Source: Parelaphostrongylus tenuis (taxonomy: Eukaryota; Nematoda; Chromadorea; Rhabditida; Metastrongylidae). From it: 64,000 nt of DNA. The position numbers and the translations under genes were made by a program. Within the stretch, counting starts at the first letter, position 1; the number at the start of each line of letters is the position of its first letter. This document shows, piece after piece, positions 26,301-38,300 of this stretch. The notes below the pieces were generated by a model, which made no database searches, had not been told where the DNA came from, and saw only the letters and a list, made by a program, of their open reading frames with translations. The stretch is from positions 298,501 through 362,500 of the forward strand of contig JAHQIW010003648.1 of the NCBI GenBank assembly GCA_019055375.1, written 5' to 3'.

Positions 26301-29300
26301 AAAACTTCTGCGTCAGCTGGGATTCGAACCTAGATCTCACTCTTCCTGAGGTCGCGTGTTGAACCGTTCCACTACTGAACGGTTTTACACATCACTCTAC
26401 ATCATTGTAACATCATACCACCGCAGGCGGCAGTCAAATAAAATGATTTCTATTGATTGTGATATATTATTAAATCTTTAATATCATTCTCGAGTAAATG
26501 TACAGGCATCAATTAGTTGCTCAGAGTTCGTATATCATATATCTCAGTGGACGATATTTGGGAAACAGTTATCAGGATAGGAGCACGATAGGAAAATATC
26601 ATGGAGACTCAAAACCGCGAATGAAGCGATGACTTCTCATACAGGGTCTACTATTCAAGATGAGAAACGTGAAGCCGCCATAGTCGAGATATTTTCGAAA
26701 TTTGTAGTGCTGCTTACACACGTCATCTTCTCACTACCCAAATTATGCCAAGAGATAAATCAAAATCAACAAATTGCCTCGAACGTACGTTACTCGAATT
26801 TGTCTGCAGAAATTTTATGGGAGCTTGTAGACCAGGAAAAAACCTCCCTGTCGACGAGGTAAGAGGTGTGGCGCTAATAACAAACATGCGAAACGGAAAT
26901 ACAGGATATTTTTCGAATCGCCGTCAAGGCGACGAGAGACCAATACAAATGAGACTTGCAATAAGGCTAATTTCGTTGAATCCAGTGATTATGAGTCTCA
27001 TGAACGGTTTATTTGATGATTGAAGAGATTTCTGTATCGATGATTAGTGCACGAGCCTTTCCTTGGGCGATGATTTAGCCAACTGCAAGACCCGTTTTAC
27101 TAGAGAGTTAGGAAAATTGTAGCGAGCTTCTCAAGCAGATCGTCTTCTTGAAGTTCGGTAGTACAATGGTGTCGAAGTCAAAAGGTAAGAAAGACATCCT
27201 TGTGACGTTGACTTGTAAGAAAACGCAAAATGTAGAATACCTATCATAGACGATATCTGGATGTAACGCACGCCACTATCTTCAACGTTTCAATCTATCA
27301 TTGTAGCAATAGAACGCCTTGAACTTGGGTTAGCAGTGTGAAAGTACTTTGAAAGTAAAGATTCGAAAATGCGTAGATATTGGTAAATGCAACGCTATTA
27401 AGACCTAACGAATAAAGTCGTCTGCAAAGGCGTTTTTTGTGAGTTACTATATGCAGAACAGAATTTTTTCCGGTTTGCTTTACAAGTTCACGTGGTCTGA
27501 CCCGACAACGAGGACGACCATTTACACGTTGGGCGAACACACGTCAGAAGCACACGTTATAAGCAGAATTGATCAGCTGTACTCGCAGCTACCGGTATTT
27601 ACAGATCACGGTACGAAACTCGTGCTAGCCGCTATGCTCGAATCAGACCACCACCATGAACGACAACAGCAAGAAGGGACAAATGGAAAATGTGCTGGGG
27701 TCCTTACAATTCGTAGAGACGGACCGTTCAAGTAAGTAAGTCCAAGTTATTTCACAAGTCATCTAATTAATACAGAAATACGGTAGAAAAGCTCGATGCC
27801 AGTGAATAAACAGCACAAAAATAGTCACACGTGAACTTCACCAGTATGCCTACTCCTGCACGCATGAGGCATATATTATTTTATAATTTTATATTTTTAA
27901 TTTCAATCCCATAATTTAATTACAATCTTATAATTTTGTAATTTTATAACTTTAAGCATCCGATGTGTCAGAAATACAAGTAAGTCAGCAGAATTTGAAG
28001 AAATCAAATAAAATTCAGGTAGGTGACTGATAATAGATGAGAATATGAGCTATGAAATGTCATTTGAACTGTTGGTATGCCGTGTGACTCGCAAACTGTT
28101 CAGAACAGCTGCGTAGTTTTGTCAAGAAGCACTCATAATTAGAGCAGAAATAATGATCATGAGTACGAAATAATTGCCCAAGAGAAAAACTTAGCATTCG
28201 TTCAAATCCATTTGACTTCCGCAGAAGAAATTAAAGAATGGTTTTTGAAAGTTCACGAACGTTACTAGGGTGAGCCTGTTGATTGAGTTCAGTGAGAGGG
28301 ATGTTCACGGCAGCGACTCCCATGAACGTCCGATTCACAATCACCGGAAACGAGACCGTCGTCACGAACATCCGACTACGAGCTTCTGTTTTTTGGAGGC
28401 GGGTTTTCTAAACGCATCACTGAAGAGATTTCACTCGAGAATTGAGAATAAAGAGAAGTCAATCAACTATAACAGAAGAGGTTGTAATTATGTGAAAAAG
28501 TTCAAATGATATGAACTCAGAATTAGGTACAAATTTAAGGTATGCTAAGTAGTCGAAGCTGTATCATCCTTACCCGACGTGCAGCCATTTTATTCATGAC
28601 GGCGTACTGAAATAAAAACACATTCATAGACTGGCTTTCATTTTCTTTTGGTAAAAATAACCAGAGTCTTCTGTGTACATAAGTGTACAAAAGAAGAAAT
28701 AAAACAAGAAATGGAAAATTTTGTAGACAATATAATAGATAAGACTTTCCAAAGGTTTTTTCGAGAAGTTGAAGACAAATGAAAATTACCCCATCAAAAG
28801 ATTTCTCTTTTCAGAATATCGTTGAAATCCTATAAAACAGTGAAAGACAAACTCACCGACTGATTAGTAATCGGAACCGGCTCGGCGAAAATTTCCGGGC
28901 GAGGAAGATACTGAAATAAGGACACTTACTCAGAAAACTAAATCTCAATAGTAGAGGAGTACATTATTGCAATCTGTTCCTAGTTTTTTGGGGATAGGGC
29001 ATTTTCCAATTCCTGTCGCACCTTCAATAGTCTTTCAGTACTTTACATTTTGGCGATTCTAATACCGCGCTTGTTTTCTAAAGTGTTCTTTTCAGTGGGG
29101 TCGCCGCGGAGAAAATGAAATTGTCACTTTCGGCCCGCTTTCTCGCCTGGCTCGAGTGAATGACTGTGTGAATGGGATTTCGCAACAAACGGCACCGAGG
29201 CGGCTAGGGTATATGGACGCCCTTCCAACAGACTTTTAGTAGTCATTTGATAGAATAAATTCAGATGATTCTTAAAATAAATTTGGTTTTTAAAAGTTTT

Positions 29301-32300
29301 CATAGAGCGCTGAAAGAACCAAAGGAATATTACGTTGCGCACTACGAGGCTTAGGAAGTATAGATTTAGGTTCAACAGCTGGTTTATTTGGGAGTTTCCA
29401 CAAATAAAGGAAACATTTGCAATATATCTCATAATTATTATTTGAGCCAGCATGTCATGTGGTCTGGAAATGGGCTCTTGTACGGCCCGATACACGTGTT
29501 TCACCCTTACAGTCTCGTCAGTCGGGCAGAACCCGTCGTCTCTTAGTCTTTTTAGCCACTCCTCTCGGGAGCTCCACTCTCCCTATGAAGAGGTGGCCAC
29601 GACAAACGATTTACACCGTAATTCAAATGATGTTATCACCGAACATACAGTATTTTACATTCAGTTACTCTTTGGCTAGTATTTTCTGTAGGTGTAATAT
29701 TATGAAAATATTAAAAAAAAATTTCAAATAAATATCAGAAATGCGCACGATAGCACGCGCCGCGTATGAAACTCAATTTTATTTTCGTTCCTACAGCGCA
29801 ATAAAACGGCTTTTACAAGAAAAAAAAGCAAGATTAAGACCAGCGCTTAACTGCGACAAGTCTCAAAAAAATTGAAAAGTGGATTTTAATGCCGTAAAAG
29901 CTCCGAAAAGGATCGTCGCGAGCGATGGCAAACTTGGGGTTGGGTATAGTCAATTCGTATGCCCATTAAGCTTACACCAATTGTAGAATTTCGTCTCAAG
30001 AGCCCAAATAACTGACCAGCCTTTCACGGTAAACGCCACTCCATAGCGCATCGTCCATCTGAATGTCGGCAGCATGTTGACCGATTGCTCGTGACATTGT
30101 GCGGATGTAGTACTGAGAAAAGTCCTTGGAAAAAAGATAGTATATAAGGATAGTAAGATCTACTTACTTGAACTTTATCCTCGACATCAGCCATGTTCTG
30201 TACGTGGACCATATAACCTCGATTAGTGCATGCCATTGTTTTCACTTGCTCAAAATCAATGGCCTCTTCTCCAATAAGAAACGAGAAAAAGCGCACCTAA
30301 ATGAGTACAGCTGGACGCAAAAGGACTTGGATCTTAAGACAGAGATTTAATACCAAGACATATATGACAAAAATTCAGAGTCTTGTGGACTTTAGTAAAT
30401 GAGTCCACTGCTTTAAAATGGAGACTTCGTCTTCTTAGGCGTCAAAGCATTCAAGCAAAGTATCCGATCTGGTTAAAACCCGTGATATTCTAATTTACAT
30501 AGAAATGGTCGAGTAGCCACTTAAAATCCTTTCACAAAGTTCCAATTGATATCCTGGAAAGGTGTACTATAGAAATCATTGTTCATATGAAGCGCCACTA
30601 TGTATTGGGCAGATGCGGCACTTCTAATTAACTGGCTCCTTGCAGTGTCCTTGATTTCTCGTTCATGTGATCGCGAATTCGCTGCCGTCACAGGAATTTC
30701 TCTCAACCCGAAAGTTTTGCGCCCCGAAGGGAGTAAAGCGCGAAGCTGACCACTCCCATAGATGATGAGTACGAGACGAGGAAACGAACGAAAGGAGCGC
30801 TGAGGCCAGTAATACATATGAGCGAGTAATGTGAAAGTAATTGCGTAGGCAAGCAAAAATAATATAACTGCTCATACATTTAACTGATAACCTTTTTATC
30901 CTTATTGTATAGGTCGAATATTTCTTTGTAGACGTTTGGTGCACCGTCGGTGATGAGCATGATGACGTTTTCGCAGCCCTGGTCAGGCGCGGCACCGTGG
31001 GAGTTAATCTGAAAATGAACTACTCGAGTGCACCCAAAGCCACAGTTTGTTGATTAGATCAACTCATTGGATCTAAAAACAACATCGACACAACGGCTAC
31101 ATCACAAAGGACAAAACCCATGGGAGAATAGTAGAACCCCTGCAATGAAACTCCGGCTTTTAACGGAGATAGTGAAGGAAGCTGTAGGTGACAAGAAGAC
31201 ATAAAGGTGCAACTAAGAACGAAAAAGCCGATTTTGCAATGCAGGAAATCTTTACGTCAGAACAGAACAAAGTAATAAGATAGCAAAGGCGGGGAAAAGC
31301 TCTCGGATGAACGGCTTTGGAATTGACTGTTTTCTATAAACTTTATTGTAAAATTACAATATGTTCTGAGAAAGTTCTTCATGCCTTTTCAATGTTTAGT
31401 ATGCAAGTGGCTTACGTACGTGGGGTCTCGCCCGCCTCTTCAGAGTAATTGAAAAACAGTCGATTGGAAGTTAATATCAATAAGACTGGTAGCAGCAGCT
31501 AGCCATCGATTGAAAAAAAGGTTGAGACGAGATTTTACTCTATTGAATCTAAAATGTTTCCCGTTTACTACTTATCAGTATGAGGGAGTGACGGAGCTGT
31601 GGCTCTGATGAGACCGGTGAGAGCAACGAGACGTACATAAGCCAGTGACTTATCAAATCTTGAAAAGGCTCCAAACAGTCTTTCAGAGTGAGAATCAAAG
31701 GTTGTTTCTCAGGAAAATAGTAGACTAAGGTGACAATATCGTTCTTTTCTTCAAAAACGTGTTGAAATGATGCAATTGCTTTCTAAAAGCTTATTGGAAG
31801 ACACACTCCGACATACTTAGTATTTATGAAGCAATTCAGTAGCCAAACCTTTCATGCAGTAAAGGCGAAATATCAAACTTGAGACAACATGCTGCCTACC
31901 AAATCACACATTTGAGAAAAACTCATGCATTCCACAGAAGTTTCCACCAGTTCCACTCACTGCCTCGATATACTGAAGATCAGCGGACAGAACATGTTCA
32001 GGAAAAACGACATGAATTCGATATCCGGTGGCGTTCGACTCCATCAACGCCATTTCCTCGCGTGTGTGCAGCTCGTAGTGGCCGGGCAGCTGAGAGAATA
32101 ATGGAACTGTGCTTCCGCTATGGCGATGTGTTCGTTTGTGACACAGTCGCATAGCATGAATTCGATGGCGGCCAAGAGTACTTGTATGGAATGCGCAAAA
32201 AGTACTGCAGTTTAGTCACGTTTTGATCAGTGCGTATTGATGAAAGCTATTCCGCGTGACGCATTTAGTCTTACGGTGAATTACAATAATGACCAAATCA

Positions 32301-35300
32301 GTCAATCTGTGTTAACTCAACTTAATGTATTCTGGGTTAGTTTTCTGAAAATGCAATAAACTGTTTCAAAACCAAAGTATCTCGCATCAAACGATCGAAA
32401 ATGACGTGAACCCTTTAGGTACGACGGAGACACGCTGTCAGTCCCGCCCCACCGCGTGCGGCATCACGGGGCACTCAGGGCACTGCGGACTGCTCGCCGC
32501 ACGCGGCGAGTCGCAGATGGTTGCATGTCCTGCCGTGACCTAAAGGTTAAGCCTTGAGTGTGATCACTACACGGGGATTTTTTTAGATCATTAAGCTTAC
32601 ACGAGATTTAAATAAGGTACCACTGGATTATCAAAAGTGTTGCGATATGAGCAAAACTTGGAAGCTGATCTATGTGTAATGGATTCAAACCATGACTACC
32701 CTTTTGGAGAGCGCGCGTTCGTATTTACAGTATCGCAGTCATTGTTCTGGCTTTCTCTTAGTCTTGTTTTAACCCTAATCAGTGGCTGTCAGCGATTATC
32801 CACCCAATTGCTAAACATAAGTCAGTACCTACCATATGCTAGACGAACATGACTATGTGTGTACTATAAAAGCAGTAGTTGGCACAATTGAAGCGAATGT
32901 CAGAATATTTACATATGAATTTGAGCTGAAAAACACCACAAAAGCTTCTTAGTTATCAACAGATGTAGCACTTCAAGCCAATCTCGGTTAGCAATTGTTT
33001 AAGCATCAAGCGACACGAAAGATGCGCACCAATAAGCAGAGTCAGCCACATATAAAACACTTGAAATGGATGAGCAGACGATCGAACATAAAGAATCTGC
33101 AAACTACAATAACCCTTCAGCCTTCTAAACTATCAAATCTGAAAATATTCTTGAGTTGTCAAATAAAAACCTCAGCATTGAACTCACGTCTAGCAGTGCG
33201 GTAAAGGCATGTGCCAATGCTTTTTCGTATTCGGCTTTACCTTCGCTTGACACATTATTCATTTTATTGCGAAGATCCTGAACAAATTATTCATGACAAT
33301 TCAATAACTGAATGATGAAAGAACGATTAACCAACTGGAATTTTTTATCTAACCGCTTCAGCGGTGGTATAATGTTACAAATGTTTATCATGTTGAATGA
33401 TATGCAAAACTTTGAACATAAGGCGGTACTCGAACCCGCACTTCGTTCTTCTCTCAAGCGCGTGCTGATCAACCGCAATGCCGGCGCTCCTATCCAATCT
33501 TTTTTCTTTTGACTCTTTTGCCCCAAAAAGGTTAAATATAAATTGTTAAATATGAATTCCATTCCCGTCTGACGTTTAAAGTTTTACATATCACTCAACA
33601 TTTTTGGATGGAAAAATAAGCGGATATAGCAGACCAATGTTCGATTTATAGTAAATATCCTGCTCACTTGTTACTGTACATTATTTGGATCGAGATGAAG
33701 TTTCTGAGAATGTTCATTAACCGATTTTACACAAGAGAAGCTCGTGAAAAAGTCCTTGTAGTGGACATAAAAAATTATCCAATATGACTTCGCGTATGTT
33801 GTCTTCGAAAAATTCGTCGCTGATAAGAATTCAGTACTCTATGCGACCATAGCAACTAATCCTCCTTTTAGAGAGATACATCGTAATTCTTCTTATATCA
33901 TTAATGCGATTCCTGTACTAGCCGCTTTTGAAAATCTCTTCAACCGTTTGACGAGCGTTGATTGATGCGCTATATCTATGAGTACCTGTTTCAGCCTATC
34001 TTTCGGACTCGGCAAAAGCGCTCTGAACAAATTTCTTGAGATAATCGTCAGTTTCTCGATAGGAAAGGAGTAAAGAAATTCTACCCTAGAAAAAGGAACC
34101 AACTGATTGCTACATTTGAAGAAGATTCGTTTTGAGCTCAGGCGCATAAGTTCAGATGATCAGGAAGAGTTAATAATCGGTCATTACTTCTGTCTCAAAC
34201 AAATGTATTGATGGGTCTTGAGCAATGTCGTGCAAAAAAACAGCCGTATCTCCAGCGAAATTACGACAGTCTATTGACGACAACTGAGGAAAAGATTTGA
34301 GTTGATGAAAGATCCAAGTTCGAACATAAAAGCGTGGACGATTTAGCGTCGTTCAACCGAACTGTCTTACTGAGCTCAAAAATCAGCCATAGTCTGCTCA
34401 CTTTTAGTGGAGAATTCTTTTCTACTCAGTGGCTTGACTGCACTGTATGGCAGTGACGCAGTAGCATCATGTAGCAAACCCAGTATGAAGTGTGTGCCTT
34501 CTCCGACAAAGTCAGTGAATTTTTGAGCTTCCATTGCTTCGTCATTGGTTCACAATTTGCAAAATATAGTTTGTCTTAGTGCTCTGCACCTATTTACCAC
34601 GGGTACTCTATTTTTTACGGACGGATTTGATATTTAGAATCGGGAAAAATAGTACGAACTTTTTGTTTCTCATAGTCGCTTGTAGTAGACCCTTTTTACC
34701 ATTACAGTCATCGAGGAAGAACGGCGTTTTGGAAAACTGAAATTATGCACGTTATCAAGACAGAGTATATGCGCATAAGGACTATTAATATCTTAACTGA
34801 TGATTTACTAACGTGTTAAGCCTATTTTGAGCCTTTTTCTCATTTTCAGGGCTGAACAAAGTAACGATGATTTCAAAATACCTGTTCGCCGCTTTAAGAC
34901 ACATAATCGAGTTTTACATCAATACTGGCTTCATTGCGAAACTACCTACGACGCTTGGTATTCTGCATGACCATACGGCACATAATGTGCGTATCCTGAC
35001 ACTTACGTGATTCGAATAGTTTCCTCGCATCCACGATTCATGAAAACCTTCGCACTCAGAGTGCGTATTCGGCTGGTGCTTGGGAATTTCCGCCTCTTCA
35101 GAATGCCTTCAAATGCTGGTTGAGTTGATTCTTTCGTGGAACCCTGGGACAATCGCGCTAGTATGTTCAGTAGCCCATTCTGTTAAATGAAGGGAGCGAG
35201 CTGACCTCGACAAGCCTCGTGCTTCTCTACAGATTACGGAAGTATGGGAGGATGGGTGCTTGAAGTGTGGTGGAAAAAGCAAGTAGGTTGTAAGAGACGG

Positions 35301-38300
35301 CATTACTACCACTACTAATGAACTAACCGGCATTATGTTGAAGTAGTCGTTGTGCGACAGCGTCTCCAATATTGCCTCAGTGGTCTGTTTGGCGATCTCA
35401 TAGCGTTGTCCGAGCATCGATCCCGACATATCCAGCATTATCAATAAGTTCTTTGAGTTCGTCGCCGCGTTTATATACCTAAATGAGCGCTATGAGGCCG
35501 TAATTGAAGGCGAAAAGAACATTGTCAATGAGACTGCATGTGACCTCAAACTTCGCGTGTACATCTGACATTTATTAACGTTCATTTACTCTACGTTTAG
35601 ATAAGTCCACTTAACCCTTTGGGTATAACACGAACACGCCGCCCCAACACCGTCGCGCCGCGCGTGGGAGCGTTGCGTGTTGTCCCGAGTTGTTAGTGAT
35701 GCTGCGCGCGGCGAGGCGTGGCCGGCGGAGTCCTTGCCGTTCCCAAAAGGTTAACTGAAATTTTCTCTTTTCGTAATAACACCAGTGACCACGCCATATT
35801 ATTGGTAGTATAATAGTGAAATTTATTCTGTATTAGTTTTCCGAAGCATTTTCATTTCCAAACAGCAATTCTACGACTAGCGCGTTACATACACAGAGAC
35901 ATTAGCAACTGCGTGAAGGAAAAGTGTTACGTATGGCAAGAATTGAATTCAAATTTGAGGTGTGACAACAAGCTCAGCCTACTCACCACTGCGTATTCCG
36001 ACAATCGAACAGATCAAGATGGTCTTCATGATTATCCCAGAACCAAGACGCAGCTGGAAATAAACACCAATGGATCATTGAAACGAGTAATTTATGGGAA
36101 ACTAGATGTTTACTACCTGGAAAGAAACGCATATAACCGCTTTCCGAGCAGAACAATTGAAATGCAAGGTCGCGAGTCTCTTCACGTTGAGTACGATACA
36201 CTTCATCAATTTCAGACCATTGAATTTTTCTAAGTAGTTCCGGATCTGAAGTCGTCCACATTAAGTAATTTTTAACTCAATATAGGATCTTCAATATTTC
36301 ACTGCTTATTCACAAAGTTATGATGTTTCAAGTACACCTAAGAGAGCTGAGTGGTGAATAAGACGAGAGTTGAAACCTTGTTCCACCCATACGGTAGGTG
36401 CGTACCTTATATATTTTTTTGAAAACTAGAAATATGTCGTTCTGCTGGCAAACGTCAGCACGGCATAATATCCACCACATAAAAATTGTAAGTATTCGAC
36501 TGACTTCTGTCATAGAGTGGCGTCGGTATGTGGACAGCAGACGCTATTGAAGACGTCGAGAGATGGTAGAAGTTGGCATTGGTGGTAAGTGAGAAGTTTC
36601 TAAACAAGGTTCTATAGATTGCTACTTCTGATAGTTAGCGTTCTGCGCAAGCGCTTAGTTTTATGTATTGTGCCAGTCAACCCAAATCGTTCGCTTCAAT
36701 CACAACTTCGCATTGGAACCCGTATTAATTAGTAATCAATAGTCAGCCTAGAAGCAAGATACTGGTTCCTCGTGATCATCGCTCCACTGCTCAGCTTACA
36801 AGGTGGAAAGCTTCAAAAAAAAAGCCAACGAGTCTAAAACAAAGTTTAAAAAGTCCACAAATACCGCATCTACGTACACCACAGTGTACGTGTCGTACTA
36901 TATGAGTCAAACCTTGGACGTAACTCAATCTGCGCTTTTCACACCCCTATAGTCATCACCCCTCCTACAGTTTTTTCCTTTTTTTTTGAGGCATTACTCC
37001 AGAGCCTGTTCTAAGCGAACGCAAATCAACAAGGGAAGTGTGAAAATCAACTTTTCCAACTCTTTTGGCCTTGGGATTCATAAGCAACAAGGAAAAACGA
37101 AAAGTAAATAGACACTGCAGTTATATTAGGTCTCTAATTAAATTCTCCGCACTTGATCCAGGGGATGAGAATTTTCCCACAAAAACAAGTTTTTACTTCA
37201 CCTAGTTTGTGCAGATTTTTCTTGCGCATCGTTTACTGTATTTTTGCAAATATTAGTAGATCTTCTTCAAAAGCCCAGTGTTGTCCAAATAAGTGGTTTC
37301 CACCAGGTCATCAAGAAACAACAACACCGAGACCAAGTCGATTTGCGCCAGAAGCAACGTTGATCATTTTTTGAGACCGAAGTGGGCCGATTCATTAAGA
37401 GTTGTTGCAAGCCGGTCAGACCATCAAAAGTGAACGATATTGTCAGCAACTGCAGCGTTGCAATCAGGCAATTCCACGGCACCGCCGTCTCCAAGTCATT
37501 TTGCTCAAGACAATGTCACACGTTGCCTAGAAAACAAGGAAGAAGTTGACCGATCTGGGCTGGGAGCGCTTGGATCATCCGCCGTATTTGCCAGATCTGT
37601 CTCCGTCCGATTTCCATCTCTTGAGATTATCGGAGCACTGGCTGGACAAGAAGCGTTTCAAGACATCAATCATTTGCATTGAAAACTGACTTGGGTTTGC
37701 ATCGAAGAATAATGAGTTTTATGAGCGCGGAATTGATTTCTTGCCGGAACGCTGGCAGAATTGCATCCAGGCAGACGGAGAACATTTCGATTAATGTTAT
37801 TTGGTGCTTTCAATTATTTGCAAAAGATATTTTGTCAAACTTTGGATAAAGTTCAGAAATTTAGTTGGAGACGCACCTTTGGAAGTGATGTAAATCTCTC
37901 ATGGCTAAACATAGATATTCAACCGCATCGTTTCTAGATACATACGCAGTAGACGCAGAACGCATTTTCATAAAAATGTTCTTAAGAAATAGTGAGATCT
38001 TCATCGATTGTTCCCAATTATTAGTAGTAAAGATTTTCAGTCCCTACACAGCTTACCACGAAAATGACCTTATGGATGAGATCTTTTCACTGAAGATGAC
38101 AACCAAAACGGACGGTCATAAGCATTCAAACTGTGTTTCACCACTTCAGTTTATCGCTTAGTGATATAACGCGCCATTAATGCACAAATTGTAGCGAGCT
38201 CACTTCGTATTTCAACGCGCATTAAGCCTTCATCGAAGCCATTTACTTCTCATGCCTTTCGCATATCCCAATTCATCACGATTAAAGCCATTTAGTAGCA

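Noticed and set aside
29124..29225. Minus-strand segment encoding [19 protein letters not shown] as an alpha-2/delta Cache exon
   Set aside because: Exon 13 joins exon 14 directly in phase and with family-like sequence (VYRERL to YLPRPEIF), no good acceptor precedes this segment, and a better Cache strand is in exon 16.
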